Origin: Buttiauxella gaviniae
GTDB lineage: Bacteria > Pseudomonadota > Gammaproteobacteria > Enterobacterales > Enterobacteriaceae
Reading direction: 5' to 3'
NCBI RefSeq assembly: GCF_040786275.1
Contig: NZ_JBFMVT010000002.1
Coordinates: forward strand, 1,860,001 to 1,924,000
Length of the DNA: 64,000 bases
Of the stretch, positions 45,332-60,730 are shown in pieces. Position 1 is the stretch's first letter. Each line of letters opens with the position of its first letter. Position numbers and translations under genes: made by a program. Under the pieces are notes generated by a model. It saw only the letters and a program-made list of their open reading frames with translations. It did not search any database and was not told where the DNA came from.

Positions 45332-46710
45332 CGCTTAATCATATTGCGCCCATCTTTCGGGCGTAATAATGCAAACACCAGAGCCGAAACGAGGGTTACG
45401 GCACCCATCGTCAGGAACGTGTAGTGGAACTGCTCAACGGTATTAATATTATCGAACCCTTCATATAAACGAAGTACCGCTGCACTTACTGCAACCCCCA
45501 GACTAATGGCAAGCTGCTGCGTCACGGCTAACACACTATTACCGCTGCTGGCGTTTTCATCGGTGAGATCGGCAAGTGTGATGGTATTCATCGCTGTGAA
45601 TTGCGTAGACATCGCCATCCCAAGAATAAACAGCGGTAAAATCAGCAGCCACACCTCCATTCCCGGCGACTGCAATGAGAATTGCCCAATCAGCAAACCA
45701 ATCACCAGCGTTACGCCCACCAATGTTTTTCTGTAACCCCATCTACGTAATACCTGCGTGACGGTCGATTTCGCCAGCAGCGATCCAATAGCGGTTGGTG
45801 CCATCATGCATCCGGCGATCAATGCCGAATAACCAAAACCCACTTGCAGCATTAAAGGCATCAAGAACGGGACACATCCGGTTCCGAGACGTGAAGCGAG
45901 ATTTCCTACAATACCAATCGAGAAGGTTCTGGTGCGAAACATCGGGAGGGCGATCAAAGGCGTCGGGTGGCGACGAGCGTGTGCGATATACGCGGCCAGA
46001 AGAATAAATCCGCCGAGAATGGTCAGAATTCCAATATAGCTGGCAACAATACGCTCGCCGAATAACTCCATCCCGCTTGAGATCAGTACAAGGCTTAAAC
46101 CAAATAGAAGAAAGCCTCCCATATCAAAGCCGCGACGTGGGGTCGTAAAGTTCGGCATATACTTGCGGGCGTAGATCAGTCCAAGAATGCCGATAGGTAT
46201 ATTAATGAGGAAAATCCAGTGCCAACTCGCCCACGTAACCAACACACCGCCCAGAAGCGGGCCTAAAATTGGGCCGACAAGCCCAGGCATAGTGACGAAG
46301 TTTAAAACTGGCAGTAATTCACTGCGCGGGTAGGCACGTAATAAAGCTAAGCGGGCGACCGGCATCATCATCGCGCCACCAATGCCCTGAATGACGCGGA
46401 AGACAACTAATTCTCCGAGCGAGTTGGACATAGCACAGGCAAACGAGCCGAGAGTAAACAGGGTTACCGCAAACATAAACACGCGCCGCGTACCAAAGCG
46501 ATCAGCAAGCCAACCGCTGACGGGGATAAGCATTGCGACAGTGAGGGTATAACTGATAATCGCGGATTGCATTGCCAGGGGGGAACGCCCAAGGCTGTGG
46601 GCAATGGCGGGAAGCGCGGTGTTCAGAATAGTGGCATCTAGTGCCTGCATAAAGAAAGCCATCGCCGCAATCCACGGTAACCCGGCCATACTGCGAGCAG
46701 TTTTAGTCAT
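45328..46710 (-). CDS. hsrA: MFS multidrug efflux-type transporter HsrA (YieO)
   Basis: A 460-residue drug:proton antiporter of the DHA2 (14-helix) type. It has [15 protein letters not shown] in helix 1, motif [15 protein letters not shown] and motif C-like [15 protein letters not shown]. Somewhat shorter than E. coli HsrA (475). The natural substrate is unknown; overexpression in E. coli was linked to homocysteine resistance. Co-directional with yieP, 42 bp upstream. Confidence 0.92.
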   Translation of the reverse strand: MTKTARSMAGLPWIAAMAFFMQALDATILNTALPAIAHSLGRSPLAMQSAIISYTLTVAMLIPVSGWLADRFGTRRVFMFAVTLFTLGSFACAMSNSLGELVVFRVIQGIGGAMMMPVARLALLRAYPRSELLPVLNFVTMPGLVGPILGPLLGGVLVTWASWHWIFLINIPIGILGLIYARKYMPNFTTPRRGFDMGGFLLFGLSLVLISSGMELFGERIVASYIGILTILGGFILLAAYIAHARRHPTPLIALPMFRTRTFSIGIVGNLASRLGTGCVPFLMPLMLQVGFGYSALIAGCMMAPTAIGSLLAKSTVTQVLRRWGYRKTLVGVTLVIGLLIGQFSLQSPGMEVWLLILPLFILGMAMSTQFTAMNTITLADLTDENASSGNSVLAVTQQLAISLGVAVSAAVLRLYEGFDNINTVEQFHYTFLTMGAVTLVSALVFALLRPKDGRNMIKR

Positions 46711-46752
46711 TTTTTTCCTGATGTTTTAAAGCACCGAGGAGAATGTGAGACT

Positions 46753-47451
46753 TTACCCGTGAGAGAAAGGTTCTTTTAAGAGTGCCTGACCGGCGTCTAG
46801 CGCGGCCTGGCTATCACCCTGGGTAATGGCATCAACGATTGCCTGGTGCAAATCGAGCTTAACAACGTCGTTATCGGTTATAGCGGTAAAGTAATTGTAA
46901 TAAATAGAACGGAATAAGTTAGCGAAAGAACAGAGGAAAGGGTTACCACTCATTGCATAGATTTGTTCGTGGTAGGCCATATCAACTTCTATCCAGCGTT
47001 GACGGTCAAATGCACTTTTCATTTTTACCATTTCGCTCATCATTTCACTGAGAAGTGCTTTTTGCTCGCTGCTTCCATTTATCGCGGCAAGTGCACAGGC
47101 TTGTGGCTCCAGGCTATTGCGCATAACAAGGAAGTATTCCACTACATCGTTAAAGTTCTCCTCGGTCATCCACCAGGTCAGCAGTTCCTTATCAAGGAAG
47201 TTCCAGTGACCGCGAGGCATTACGCGAGTGCCAATGCGTGGGCGGGGTAAAACCATTCCTTTAGCTGTTAATGTCTTTACCGCTTCTCGTACAGCTGTGC
47301 GACTCACACCGAAGAGTTCTCCTAATTCAATTTCACCGGGCAAAATACTTCCTGCTTCGTATTCGCCTCTGAGGATGCGTTGTGCGAGTTTTTCTGCAAG
47401 AACATAGGATAGGTTCTTCTGTGCCGCGAGTTTTTGTGCAGAGAGAGACAT
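46753..47451 (-). CDS. yieP: GntR/FadR-family regulator YieP
   Basis: A 232-residue regulator. Winged helix (LAQRILRGEYEAGSILPGEI, FGVSRTAVREAVKTL) followed by an FCD-type helical effector domain with metal-binding-like residues (EVDMAYHEQIY, KLDLHQAIVDAI). Close to E. coli YieP along its length. It lies just before the rRNA operon, as yieP lies before rrnC in E. coli, and is divergent from it. Confidence 0.93.
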   Translation of the reverse strand: MSLSAQKLAAQKNLSYVLAEKLAQRILRGEYEAGSILPGEIELGELFGVSRTAVREAVKTLTAKGMVLPRPRIGTRVMPRGHWNFLDKELLTWWMTEENFNDVVEYFLVMRNSLEPQACALAAINGSSEQKALLSEMMSEMVKMKSAFDRQRWIEVDMAYHEQIYAMSGNPFLCSFANLFRSIYYNYFTAITDNDVVKLDLHQAIVDAITQGDSQAALDAGQALLKEPFSHG

Positions 47452-47601
47452 AAATGCAATTCCTTGAGCGTTGTTTCTATTATTAGTATGCCACCGGGTC
47501 TCTTTTTCTGATGCTTAAAACAGCAAATATCCGGTGTTATGCGGCTTCAGGAGTGTTTTTGGCGAAAAAAACGCGGACGGTAATATTTTTGCAATAAACA
47601 C

Positions 47602-47629
47602 TTGTCAGCCTCCAGAAAATCCCTATACT
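47602..47629 (+). promoter_or_regulatory. rrn P1 promoter
   Basis: TTGTCA (47602-47607) and TATACT (47624-47629) 16 bp apart, followed by GCGCCTCCACTGACACGG, the E. coli rrn P1 discriminator and start region (stringent control). AT-rich DNA upstream (47530-47600) fits an UP element and Fis sites. Confidence 0.88.
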
Positions 47630-47700
47630 GCGCCTCCACTGACACGGCACAACGGCTTACAAACCGGCCCGTCAGGCAGACGAAAAGCGAAAATAAACGC

Positions 47701-47728
47701 TTGACTCTGAAAGAGGAAAGCGTAACAT
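47701..47728 (+). promoter_or_regulatory. rrn P2 promoter
   Basis: TTGACT (47701-47706) and TAACAT (47723-47728), 16 bp apart, about 100 bp after P1 as in E. coli. Confidence 0.8.
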
Positions 47729-47767
47729 ACGCCACCTCGAGTTAGCAAGCGAAAGCGCGTAACTCAC

Positions 47768-47779
47768 TGCTCTTTAACA
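47768..47779 (+). promoter_or_regulatory. rrn leader boxA antitermination site
   Basis: TGCTCTTTAACA, the NusB/S10 recognition sequence in the 16S leader. A second copy, TGCTCTTTAAA (49727-49737), precedes 23S. Confidence 0.85.
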
Positions 47780-47949
47780 ATTTATCAGACAATCTGTGTG
47801 GGCACTCGCAGGATTGATATCTCAGATACCTCCGGGTATCAAAAAAATATCAAGTCTTGAAGAGTGACCAAGCAGTAATTCATTTAGTTGAATTATTACG
47901 AAAGTTAATTTTTGAGCACCGCTTACTCATTGTAAGCAAATCAAGCTTT

Positions 47950-49491
<1,542 letters not shown>

Positions 49492-49577
49492 CCTGAAAGA
49501 TACGAACTTGCGTAGTGCTCACACAGATTGTCTGATAGATGTAAAGAAGCAAGGCGTCTTGCGAGTGAGACTTCAGT

Positions 49578-49653
49578 GTCCCCTTCGTCTAGAGGCCCAG
49601 GACACCGCCCTTTCACGGCGGTAACAGGGGTTCGAATCCCCTAGGGGACGCCA
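49578..49653 (+). tRNA. tRNA-Glu (anticodon UUC)
   Basis: A 76-nt tRNA from GTCCCCTTCGTCTAGAGG to the encoded CCA. Acceptor stem GTCCCCT/AGGGGAC, anticodon loop CTTTCAC, T-arm GGGGTTCGAATCCCC. It is the only tRNA in the 16S-23S spacer, as in the E. coli rrnB/C/E/G type operons. Confidence 0.98.
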
Positions 49654-49871
49654 CTTGCTGGTTTGTGAGTGAAAGTCGCCGACCTCAATATCTCAAAACT
49701 GACTTAGCAGTCACGTTTGAGATATTTGCTCTTTAAAAATCCGGAACAAGCTGAAAATTGAAACGACACACTGTTTCCTTTCTCCGTAATAAGAAAGGAA
49801 GTGAGGTGTGTTCGAGTCTCTCAAATTTTCACGACACCGATTGTGTCTCACGAGACACCTTCGGGTTGTGA

Positions 49872-52779
<2,908 letters not shown>

Positions 52780-52885
52780 ACAACACCGAAGGTGTTTTGT
52801 TTGAGAGACAGAGATTTAATTTTCAGCTGAATTCCGGATTTAGGTTAACGGTCACCCGGGAGGTGACGGTTAATGAAACAGAATA

Positions 52886-53005
52886 TGCCTGGCGGCACTA
52901 GCGCGGTGGTCCCACCTGACCCCATGCCGAACTCAGAAGTGAAACGCCGTAGCGCCGATGGTAGTGTGGGGTCTCCCCATGCGAGAGTAGGGAACTGCCA
53001 GGCTC
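52886..53005 (+). rRNA. 5S ribosomal RNA
   Basis: 120 nt from TGCCTGGCGGCACTAGC to CTGCCAGGCTC, pairing end to end. Differs from E. coli at a few positions. No distal tRNA follows it. Confidence 0.97.
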
Positions 53006-53017
53006 CAATCAAGTAAG

Positions 53018-53046
53018 AAGCCCTGCACTGACGTGCAGGGCTTTTT
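53018..53046 (+). terminator. rrn operon terminator
   Basis: AAGCCCTGCAC-TGAC-GTGCAGGGCTT, an 11-bp perfect stem followed by a T-run, 13 bp after 5S. Confidence 0.92.
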
Positions 53047-53122
53047 GCCGTCTGCGGTTTATGGAAATTGATACCCCACTTCGCCATAGCCTTCTGTAAA
53101 ACCCTCAAGTATCAGTATCTTT

Positions 53123-53626
53123 CTACTTTTTGAGCCAGTTAATAATGAAATCTGCGATCTGTTCAGGCTGATTAATATCCAGAGCAGGCAATGCTACGCT
53201 CAAATTGACATCACTTGCGATAGCAATAACATGGCTATCAATCACTAGTTCATCCGAACGCTGAGAAACACCTTCTCTGTAGAGCAAAATTTTCGGCACT
53301 GATTCGTGCTTAAAGCCCTCAACCAATATGATATCCAGCGAAGACTCATCCATTCGGCTGGCAAGATAATAAAGATCTAACTCATTTTCATCGGGAGTCT
53401 CAGTCATCAGGGCCCAGCGCTGTTGGCTTGCCACAAGCGTTTGTGCTGCTCCGGCTTTGCGTAACTCATAGCTGTCCTTTCCGGGTTTATCGACATCCAT
53501 ATCGTGATGTGTATGCTTTATCAGACCTGGACGAATACCACGTTGGTTCAACAGGGGTATTACCTTCTTCAACAGCGTCGTTTTCCCTGTTCCGCTACTG
53601 GCTGCGAATGCTAACAGTGGCAACAT
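53123..53626 (-). CDS. mobB: molybdopterin-guanine dinucleotide biosynthesis adaptor MobB
   Basis: A 167-residue GTP-binding protein with P-loop ASSGTGKTT, then LIKHTHHDMDVDKPGKDS and the motif ILVEGFKHE. It assists MobA in making the MGD cofactor of DMSO-reductase-type molybdoenzymes. Starts one base after the mobA stop. In E. coli it is next to rrnA; here it lies after an operon with the left flank of rrnC. Confidence 0.93.
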   Translation of the reverse strand: MLPLLAFAASSGTGKTTLLKKVIPLLNQRGIRPGLIKHTHHDMDVDKPGKDSYELRKAGAAQTLVASQQRWALMTETPDENELDLYYLASRMDESSLDIILVEGFKHESVPKILLYREGVSQRSDELVIDSHVIAIASDVNLSVALPALDINQPEQIADFIINWLKK

Positions 53627-54208
53627 CTATTCCTTCTCCCATTGAGCAAGATCTTCAGGTGTATTTACGTTGGCAAAATTTTGCATTTGGTTTGGAAACT
53701 CGACTGCTTTCCCACCTATTTGTCTCAGAAAGACCATCACCCGTCGCTCTCCTGAAGCCAGATACTGCTCGAGATCCGTCGCTAATCTGCGATGCATAAG
53801 CGCAATAGTCGGATGATCACGTTCACCATCATTTACCCATACGGCTATTGAATCCCCTTTCTGCTCCCACAATTTATATGCCAGATCGCCCGGGATATTG
53901 GGCGTATCACAAGGGCAGAATAGAAACCACTCTTCACTCAGATGCTGCATTATTGATAACATTCCGGCCAATGGCCCCGGAAAGTCGGCTAACGTATCAC
54001 TCAAAACACTTAACCCAACAGACTGATATTTTTCTATATTTCTATTAGCGCTAATCACCACATTGTTAACCTGCGGCGCGAGCTTACTGATGACGTGTTC
54101 AAACAACGGTTGGCCATTAAAGTTAATCAGCCCCTTATCCTGGCCACCCATTCTTGTTGCTCTTCCGCCAGCCAACACCACACCAGTCACTTCTGTTAAA
54201 CAACTCAC
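53627..54208 (-). CDS. mobA: molybdenum cofactor guanylyltransferase MobA
   Basis: A 193-residue nucleotidyltransferase that adds GMP to molybdopterin. Signature [21 protein letters not shown], then [10 protein letters not shown] and NVNTPEDL. One residue shorter than E. coli MobA. First gene of mobAB, divergent from yihD. Confidence 0.94.
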   Translation of the reverse strand: MSCLTEVTGVVLAGGRATRMGGQDKGLINFNGQPLFEHVISKLAPQVNNVVISANRNIEKYQSVGLSVLSDTLADFPGPLAGMLSIMQHLSEEWFLFCPCDTPNIPGDLAYKLWEQKGDSIAVWVNDGERDHPTIALMHRRLATDLEQYLASGERRVMVFLRQIGGKAVEFPNQMQNFANVNTPEDLAQWEKE

Positions 54209-54280
54209 TTATATCGCCTCTTTTAATGTGGGTTTGAGCCTGCTAACGTGTGACATCTCTCATGTGAATGGAGCACAATC

Positions 54281-54550
54281 ATGAAATGTAAACGCCTTAA
54301 CGAACTGCTCGAGCTACTTCAGCCCGCATGGCAGAAAGAGCCGGATCTCAATTTGATTCAATTTTTGCAGAAACTCAGCAAAGAGTCAGGTTATACCGGC
54401 GAATTAACCGATCTCACCGATGATGTGCTTATTTATCATCTAAAAATGCGTGACTCTGCAAAAGATGCCGTCATTCCTGGCATCCAGAAAGATTACGAAG
54501 AAGATTTTAAAACGGCCCTATTGCGCGCTCGCGGCGTAATTAAAGAGTAA
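54281..54550 (+). CDS. yihD: conserved protein YihD (DUF1040)
   Basis: An 89-residue cytosolic protein of unknown function, conserved in the Enterobacteriaceae. It is mostly helical, with [20 protein letters not shown] and the [20 protein letters not shown] tail. Divergent from mobA and 76 bp before srkA. Confidence 0.9.
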   Translation: MKCKRLNELLELLQPAWQKEPDLNLIQFLQKLSKESGYTGELTDLTDDVLIYHLKMRDSAKDAVIPGIQKDYEEDFKTALLRARGVIKE

Positions 54551-54626
54551 AAGCTTGTAAGCCAGGCCACTTTAACGACGATGAAATGTTATCCTAAACT
54601 ATTCGTATTTACAGTCGGTTGCCTGG

Positions 54627-55613
54627 ATGACAGACAGCGCTTTCAATTTTCAAACATTACATCCGGATACCATCATGGATGCCCTTTTTGAACAGGGTAT
54701 ACGGGTGGATTCCGGCTTGACCCCGCTAAACAGTTTTGAGAACCGCGTCTATCAATTTCAGGACGAGGATCGCAAACGTTATGTGGTTAAGTTTTATCGA
54801 CCCCATCGCTGGTCCCCGCAGCAAATAGAAGAAGAACATCAGTTTGCGCTTGAGCTATTAGCTGATGAGGTTCCGACCGCAGCACCCATGCATTTCAATG
54901 GCAATACAGTTCTGCACCATCAAGGTTTTATGTACGCAGTGTTCCCAAGCTTAGGCGGAAGGCAGTACGAAACAGATAATCTTGATCAAATGGAATGGGT
55001 TGGTCGCTATCTTGGCCGTATCCATCAAACGGGTCGCCGAAAGCTATTCAGTGCACGCCCTGATATAGGCTTACGTGAGTACTTATTTGAGCCGCGTGAG
55101 CTATTCGAGCATACACCACTGATTCCATCCACCCTCAAGAAGAGCTTTCTTAGCGCAACAGATGCATTAATAGAGGAAGTGAAGCTTCACTGGCACACAG
55201 ATTTTCAGCCATTACGTCTGCATGGCGATTGCCATCCGGGAAATATTCTCTGGCGTGATGGCCCGCTATTTGTCGATCTCGATGACGCTCGTAATGGTCC
55301 GGCAATCCAGGATATCTGGATGCTTCTCAATGGCGATAAGGCCGAGCAGAGAATGCAGCTGGAAATGATTATCGAAGCATATGAAGAATTTGCCCCTTTT
55401 GAATCAGATGAAATCGCTCTTATAGAACCTTTACGCGCCATGCGTATGATTTATTATCTCGCGTGGATAGTTCGACGCTGGGATGATCCTGCTTTCCCCA
55501 GAAATTTTCCGTGGCTTACCGACGAAGATTACTGGCGAAGACAAACTGCGACTTTTACAGAGCAGGTCCGGGTTCTACGTGAACCACCACTAACATTAAC
55601 GCCAATGTATTAA
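54627..55613 (+). CDS. srkA: stress response kinase A, SrkA (YihE)
   Basis: A 328-residue Ser/Thr protein kinase of the aminoglycoside-phosphotransferase fold that counters MazEF-linked death in E. coli. ATP-binding Lys in RYVVKFYRP, catalytic loop [12 protein letters not shown] with Asp201, and metal-binding FVDLDDAR. Same length as E. coli. It precedes dsbA by 28 bp and is probably co-transcribed, a Cpx-linked arrangement in E. coli. Confidence 0.94.
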   Translation: MTDSAFNFQTLHPDTIMDALFEQGIRVDSGLTPLNSFENRVYQFQDEDRKRYVVKFYRPHRWSPQQIEEEHQFALELLADEVPTAAPMHFNGNTVLHHQGFMYAVFPSLGGRQYETDNLDQMEWVGRYLGRIHQTGRRKLFSARPDIGLREYLFEPRELFEHTPLIPSTLKKSFLSATDALIEEVKLHWHTDFQPLRLHGDCHPGNILWRDGPLFVDLDDARNGPAIQDIWMLLNGDKAEQRMQLEMIIEAYEEFAPFESDEIALIEPLRAMRMIYYLAWIVRRWDDPAFPRNFPWLTDEDYWRRQTATFTEQVRVLREPPLTLTPMY

Positions 55614-55641
55614 TCAGTATTTATTCAGGAGAGATTTGATG

Positions 55642-56265
55642 ATGAAAAAGATTTGGCTGGCGCTGGCGGGGATGATCCTGGCATTCAGCGTGTCTGCTGC
55701 GCAGTTTAAAGACGGTAAAGAGTTCGTTACTTTGGAAAAACCTGTTGCCGGTGAGCCACAAGTATTAGAGTTTTTCTCTTTTTACTGCCCACACTGCTAC
55801 CAGTTTGAAGAAGTTCTGCATGTGTCTGATACAGTGAAGAAAAAACTCCCAGAAGGCACAAAAATGACCAAGTACCATGTTGAGTTCCTGGGCCCATTGG
55901 GCAAGGATTTAACGCAGGCATGGGCTGTTGCAATGGCGTTGGGCGTGGAAGACAAAATTACTGCGCCAATGTTTGAAGCAGTGCAGAAAACTCAGACTGT
56001 TCAGAATGTTGCCGACATACGAAAAGTATTTATTGATGCTGGCGTTAAAGCAGAAGAGTACGATGCCGCATGGAATAGCTTTGTGGTGAAATCACTGGTT
56101 GCTCAACAAGAGAAAGCTGCAGCAGATCTGCAATTGCAGGGCGTGCCAGCTATTTTCGTGAACGGAAAATATCAGTTAAATCCACAGGGTATGGACACCA
56201 GCAATATGGACGTTTTCGTCCAACAATATGCTGATGTGACCAAATTCCTGGTTGAGAAAAAGTAA
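55642..56265 (+). CDS. dsbA: periplasmic thiol:disulfide oxidoreductase DsbA
   Basis: A 207-residue exported enzyme that puts disulfides into periplasmic proteins and is reoxidised by DsbB. Signal peptide of 19 residues ([19 protein letters not shown]), active site Cys49-Pro-His-Cys52, and the cis-Pro loop QGVPAIFV. One residue shorter than E. coli in the LGPLGKDL loop. Two ATGs are tandem (55639 and 55642); the second gives the E. coli start and lies 8 bp after AGGAGA. Confidence 0.95.
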   Translation: MKKIWLALAGMILAFSVSAAQFKDGKEFVTLEKPVAGEPQVLEFFSFYCPHCYQFEEVLHVSDTVKKKLPEGTKMTKYHVEFLGPLGKDLTQAWAVAMALGVEDKITAPMFEAVQKTQTVQNVADIRKVFIDAGVKAEEYDAAWNSFVVKSLVAQQEKAAADLQLQGVPAIFVNGKYQLNPQGMDTSNMDVFVQQYADVTKFLVEKK

Positions 56266-56270
56266 TTAAA

Positions 56271-56293
56271 AAAGCCGGTCATTGACCGGCTTT
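56271..56293. terminator. bidirectional terminator between dsbA and yihG
   Basis: AAAGCCGGTC-ATT-GACCGGCTTT, a 10-bp perfect stem between convergent genes, with an A-run before it. Confidence 0.85.
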
Positions 56294-56312
56294 CAACTGT
56301 TTATGACTCGAA

Positions 56313-57200
56313 TTACTGTTCGAAGCTCGTTAGCACCGCATCTTTCTCATGCCACACCGCGTTTAGCCACTGCTGGAAGTGTCGTTTAAAAACTTTATCA
56401 TTCATATAATCGCCATGCAGATCCTCTGCAATTGGTAATAGCGACACTCGCACAACAATTCGCGTCATCTTTCCGGTTAACATGTCGTAAAACGGGCTTT
56501 GCGCATTATCCGGATAACACAGCGTTACGTTGAGTAGTTTATCGAACTGTCTCCCTAGAACATTGAGTGCCATTGCAATGCCTGCAGCCTTAGGGGGAAG
56601 TAGATTGTGAAATGCCGAACGCGTCTCTAAACGTTTATCTGGTGTGAACCTTGAGCCCTCAACGAAATTCACAATTGTTGTTGGGTGAGTACGGAATTTC
56701 TCGCAGGAACGACGCGTTGTTTCAACGTCTTTACCGCGTTGATCCGGGTGACGTAATAAATAACCACGTGAATAGCGCTTCATAAAAGGCATATCCAGAG
56801 CCCAACATGCCAGCCCCATAAAAGGTACCCAGGCGAGCTGCTGCTTTAAAAAGTACTTATTCATTGGGATATGTTTGCGAAACAGTACGCACAAAATAAC
56901 GATATCCGCCCAGCTTCGATGATTACATATTAATAAGTACCAGTTCTTCTTACTGAGCTCATCCAGCCCTTCAACATCCCATTTCAAATGCGGGTTAAGC
57001 TTGAGTAAAAATGCTAACCCTTCGCACCAGCAGGACATCATGAAATCAGCAAATCCCGAGATTGATCGCCAGATGGCTGGTACAGGTAAAAGCAGCTTAA
57101 TAATACCAGCAATAATTATGGGTACTGAGCACGCTACTGTGACCAAAATGGTGAGAGCGACACTCAGAATCAAAGTTATCGCGGTGAATAATCTCGACAT
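56313..57200 (-). CDS. yihG: probable lysophospholipid acyltransferase YihG
   Basis: A 295-residue membrane-bound acyltransferase of the PlsC (LPLAT) family; E. coli YihG (310) acylates lysophosphatidate with a preference for particular fatty acids. Motif I is NHRSWADI with the catalytic His-x4-Asp, and motif III is VEGSRFTP. One or two N-terminal membrane helices. No clear ribosome site precedes the ATG. In-frame codons just upstream (NLLKNLF) match the N-terminal extension of the E. coli protein, so the true start may be a rare codon upstream. E. coli has yihF between dsbA and yihG; it is missing here. Confidence 0.85.
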   Translation of the reverse strand: MSRLFTAITLILSVALTILVTVACSVPIIIAGIIKLLLPVPAIWRSISGFADFMMSCWCEGLAFLLKLNPHLKWDVEGLDELSKKNWYLLICNHRSWADIVILCVLFRKHIPMNKYFLKQQLAWVPFMGLACWALDMPFMKRYSRGYLLRHPDQRGKDVETTRRSCEKFRTHPTTIVNFVEGSRFTPDKRLETRSAFHNLLPPKAAGIAMALNVLGRQFDKLLNVTLCYPDNAQSPFYDMLTGKMTRIVVRVSLLPIAEDLHGDYMNDKVFKRHFQQWLNAVWHEKDAVLTSFEQ

Positions 57201-57493
57201 AAATAAATTTTTCAGAAGGTTAGAGGAGGAAAATAGTAAGAAAAGGGTAATAAGGCGTGAATTTTATCAGAAATTTGTTGGCAAGGAGGAAACTAAAATA
57301 ACTCACTAAAAAATGCCATTCGGAAGGCTTTGTTTGTTATCGGTCTATAACATAATTTATTTTTATATCCACATTTGTCGATCTACGATGAAATCTCTTC
57401 TCTTTGAAGGGGTAAATCACAACTGCATGAAAATTATAAGTATTTATCATTGTTAAAGTTTCATCTTCGCACAATAATCAATTGCTTAAAGAA

Positions 57494-57514
57494 TTATGCA
57501 CAAACTTATCCACA
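57494..57514. promoter_or_regulatory. tandem DnaA boxes upstream of polA
   Basis: TTATGCACA (57494-57502) and TTATCCACA (57506-57514) point the same way, 12 bp apart, about 130 bp before the polA start. The first matches the R2-position variant of this genome's oriC and the second is the high-affinity consensus. The 444-bp yihG-polA gap otherwise shows no gene. Confidence 0.7.
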
Positions 57515-57644
57515 ATATTGATCTTGAGGCGGATCTCGAAGATCAACAAAACTTTTCACCTTATCTTCCTCAAAAGTTCATGTTTTCAGCCAGGCTATGG
57601 CATCCTTTAGCGATAAACTAAAATCAGTCACGGAACGGAACATT

Positions 57645-60443
57645 ATGGTTCAGATCGCGCAAAACCCACTTATCCTCGTTGATGGCTCATCCTATCTCTA
57701 TCGTGCCTATCATGCTTTCCCACCGCTGACCAATAGCAAAGGTGAACCGACCGGGGCAATGTACGGCGTGCTGAACATGCTGCGCAGTCTGTTATTGCAG
57801 TACCAACCGACGCACGCAGCAGTCGTCTTTGATGCCAAAGGTAAAACCTTCCGTGACGAGCTGTTTGAGCACTACAAATCTCACCGTCCGCCAATGCCAG
57901 ACGATCTTCGTGCACAAATCGAACCTTTGCATGCCATGGTTAAAGCGATGGGTTTGCCGCTGCTTGCTGTTTCAGGCGTGGAAGCCGACGATGTGATCGG
58001 TACGCTGGCGCTTGAAGCTGAACGTGTTGGCCGCCCTGTGCTTATCAGCACTGGCGACAAAGATATGGCGCAGCTGGTTACACCGGGCGTTACGCTTATT
58101 AACACCATGACTAACACCATTCTTGGCCCGGATGAAGTTCGCACTAAATATGGCGTGCCTCCAGAACTGATCATCGACTTCCTGGCGCTGATGGGAGATT
58201 CCTCAGACAACATTCCTGGAGTGCCGGGCGTTGGCGAGAAAACCGCGCAGGCACTGCTTCAAGGGTTAGGTGGTCTGGATACGCTGTATGCCAACCCTGA
58301 AAAAATCGCAGAATTGACATTCCGTGGCGCGAAAACCATGGCGGCTAAGCTCGAGCAAAGCAAAGATCTTGCTTATCTCTCCTATCAACTGGCTACCATC
58401 AAAACGGATGTGGAGCTGGAGCTTGGCTGCGAGCAATTAGAAGTGCAGCAACCGGCGGATGAAGAACTGCTTGGCTTGTTCAAACAGTATGAATTTAAGC
58501 GCTGGATTACTGACGTTGAAGCGGGAAAATGGTTGCAGGCTAAGGGCGTAAAACCTGCGGCACAGCCACAGAAAGCCATTGAGGTAGAAGCTGAGGCTGA
58601 AGCAGAAGCAGAAGAGCCAGCCACTGCACTCTCTTATGAAAACTACGTCACCATTCTTGAAGAAAGTGTGCTTGAAGAGTGGATTGCCTGCCTGAAAAAA
58701 GCCCCGGTTATTGCCTTTGATACCGAAACCGACAGCCTGGATAACGTCAGTGCGAATTTGGTCGGCCTCTCATTTGCTACAGAGCCGGGTGTTGCCTGCT
58801 ACATTCCAGTCGCACATGACTATTTAGATGCACCGGTACAAATTCCGCGTGAACGAGCGCTCGAACTGCTGAAACCCTTACTTGAAGACGAAAGCGTGCT
58901 TAAAGTTGGGCAGAACCTCAAATATGACCGCGGCATCATGCAGAATTACGATATCGAGCTGCGCGGTATTGCCTTCGATACCATGCTCGAATCCTACATT
59001 CTTGATAGCGTCGCAGGCCGCCATGATATGGATAGCCTCTCTGCGCGCTGGCTTAAACACACCACGATTACGTTTGAAGAAATCGCCGGTAAAGGTAAAA
59101 AACAGCTGACCTTTAACCAGATAGATCTGGAGCAGGCTGGGCGTTATGCCGCAGAAGATGCAGACGTAACGTTACAGTTGCACCTGAAAATGTGGCCGCA
59201 GCTTGAAAAGCGCGAAGGGCCGCTAAGCATCTTTAAAAACATCGAAATGCCACTGGTACCAGTGCTGTCTCGCATTGAACGTAATGGCGTGAAGATCGAC
59301 CCGGCCGTGTTACATACCCATTCTGAGCAGCTCACAAAGCGTCTTGCGGAGCTGGAAATTAAAGCCCATGAAATTGCGGGCGAGCCGTTTAACCTCTCTT
59401 CGCCAAAGCAATTGCAGACTATTTTATTTGAAAAGCAGGGTATTAAACCGCTGAAGAAAACACCAGGCGGTGCACCGTCCACGTCTGAAGAAGTTCTGGA
59501 AGAGTTGGCTCTGGATTATCCGTTGCCAAAAGTTATTCTTGAACATCGTGGTCTGGCGAAGCTTAAATCGACCTACACAGATAAATTGCCGCTGATGATC
59601 AACCCGAAAACCGGGCGTGTACATACCTCTTATCATCAGGCGGTTGCAGCGACCGGGCGTCTGTCTTCTACCGAACCGAACCTGCAAAATATTCCGGTGC
59701 GCAATGAAGAAGGGCGTCGCATTCGTCAGGCCTTTATTGCCCCAAAAGATTATCTGATTGTTTCTGCGGACTACTCGCAAATTGAATTGCGCATCATGGC
59801 GCATTTATCCCGCGATAAAGGTCTGCTTACCGCATTTGCGGAAGGGAAAGATATCCACCGTGCAACCGCCTCTGAAGTCTTTGGCACGCCTTTAGATAGC
59901 GTTTCAGGCGAACAGCGCCGCAGCGCAAAAGCGATTAACTTCGGCCTGATTTACGGTATGAGCGCATTTGGCTTGTCACGCCAGCTCAACATTCCGCGTA
60001 AAGAGTCGCAGAAGTATATGGATCTCTACTTTGAGCGCTACCCTGGCGTGCTGGAATACATGGAGCGTACCCGCAAGCAGGCGAAAGAGCAGGGCTACGT
60101 CGAAACGCTGGATGGCCGTCGTCTTTATCTTCCGGACATCAATTCCAGTAATGCCGCCCGTCGTGCTGGAGCTGAACGCGCAGCGATTAACGCCCCTATG
60201 CAGGGAACGGCGGCAGACATCATTAAACGCGCGATGATTGCGGTCGATGCCTGGCTTGAAGCTGAGAAGCCACGCGTGAAAATGATCATGCAGGTACACG
60301 ATGAATTAGTGTTTGAAGTGCATCAGGATGATCTCGATGCAGTATCGAAGAAAATTCACGAATTGATGGAAGGCAGCATGAAACTGGATGTGCCACTACT
60401 GGTGGAAGTCGGAAGCGGCGCAAACTGGGATGAAGCTCACTAA
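57645..60443 (+). CDS. polA: DNA polymerase I PolA
   Basis: A 932-residue repair and Okazaki-fragment polymerase. It has a 5' nuclease domain (residues 1-320, [29 protein letters not shown]), a 3'-5' exonuclease domain ([10 protein letters not shown]) and a polymerase domain with motif [15 protein letters not shown], motif [15 protein letters not shown] and motif C VHDELVFE. The start [11 protein letters not shown] is as in E. coli. The linker near residues 315-326 carries an alternating Glu-Ala run not present in E. coli PolA, making it about four residues longer. DnaA boxes lie upstream. Confidence 0.96.
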   Translation: MVQIAQNPLILVDGSSYLYRAYHAFPPLTNSKGEPTGAMYGVLNMLRSLLLQYQPTHAAVVFDAKGKTFRDELFEHYKSHRPPMPDDLRAQIEPLHAMVKAMGLPLLAVSGVEADDVIGTLALEAERVGRPVLISTGDKDMAQLVTPGVTLINTMTNTILGPDEVRTKYGVPPELIIDFLALMGDSSDNIPGVPGVGEKTAQALLQGLGGLDTLYANPEKIAELTFRGAKTMAAKLEQSKDLAYLSYQLATIKTDVELELGCEQLEVQQPADEELLGLFKQYEFKRWITDVEAGKWLQAKGVKPAAQPQKAIEVEAEAEAEAEEPATALSYENYVTILEESVLEEWIACLKKAPVIAFDTETDSLDNVSANLVGLSFATEPGVACYIPVAHDYLDAPVQIPRERALELLKPLLEDESVLKVGQNLKYDRGIMQNYDIELRGIAFDTMLESYILDSVAGRHDMDSLSARWLKHTTITFEEIAGKGKKQLTFNQIDLEQAGRYAAEDADVTLQLHLKMWPQLEKREGPLSIFKNIEMPLVPVLSRIERNGVKIDPAVLHTHSEQLTKRLAELEIKAHEIAGEPFNLSSPKQLQTILFEKQGIKPLKKTPGGAPSTSEEVLEELALDYPLPKVILEHRGLAKLKSTYTDKLPLMINPKTGRVHTSYHQAVAATGRLSSTEPNLQNIPVRNEEGRRIRQAFIAPKDYLIVSADYSQIELRIMAHLSRDKGLLTAFAEGKDIHRATASEVFGTPLDSVSGEQRRSAKAINFGLIYGMSAFGLSRQLNIPRKESQKYMDLYFERYPGVLEYMERTRKQAKEQGYVETLDGRRLYLPDINSSNAARRAGAERAAINAPMQGTAADIIKRAMIAVDAWLEAEKPRVKMIMQVHDELVFEVHQDDLDAVSKKIHELMEGSMKLDVPLLVEVGSGANWDEAH

Positions 60444-60578
60444 TTAAAGCGATTTATGTAACTAAGCAACATAAGTCATATCTTTTTGTGATGATGCTTC
60501 AAGATCGGTGTGTAAAGGGTGAAAAAAAACTACAAAAAATGCTTTTTCAACCGAAAAAAAAGGAGTAGAGTTATTTGC

Positions 60579-60687
60579 GTAGGGTACAGAGGTAAGATGT
60601 TCTATCTTTCAGACCTTTTACTTCACGTAATCGGATTTGGCTGAATATTTTAGCCGCCCCAGTCAGTAATGACTGGGGCGTTTTTTA
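60579..60687 (+). ncRNA. spf: Spot 42 small RNA
   Basis: 109 nt, almost identical to E. coli Spot 42: starts GTAGGGTACAGAGGTAAG and ends in the GCCCCAGTC...GACTGGGGC terminator with a T-run. It is an Hfq-dependent sRNA that lowers expression of galK and other carbon-use genes when glucose is present. A TGTGA at 60487-60491 may be half of the CRP site by which spf is repressed in E. coli. Location after polA is as in E. coli. Confidence 0.97.
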
Positions 60688-60730
60688 TTGCGCGCGAGTC
60701 AGGAAAAGTACGGGCGAACCCGCGCTTTTA

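Noticed and set aside
57001-57309. 102-codon plus-strand ORF opposite the start of yihG
   Set aside because: It overlaps the conserved acyltransferase on the other strand and has no recognisable domain; only its last part lies in intergenic DNA.
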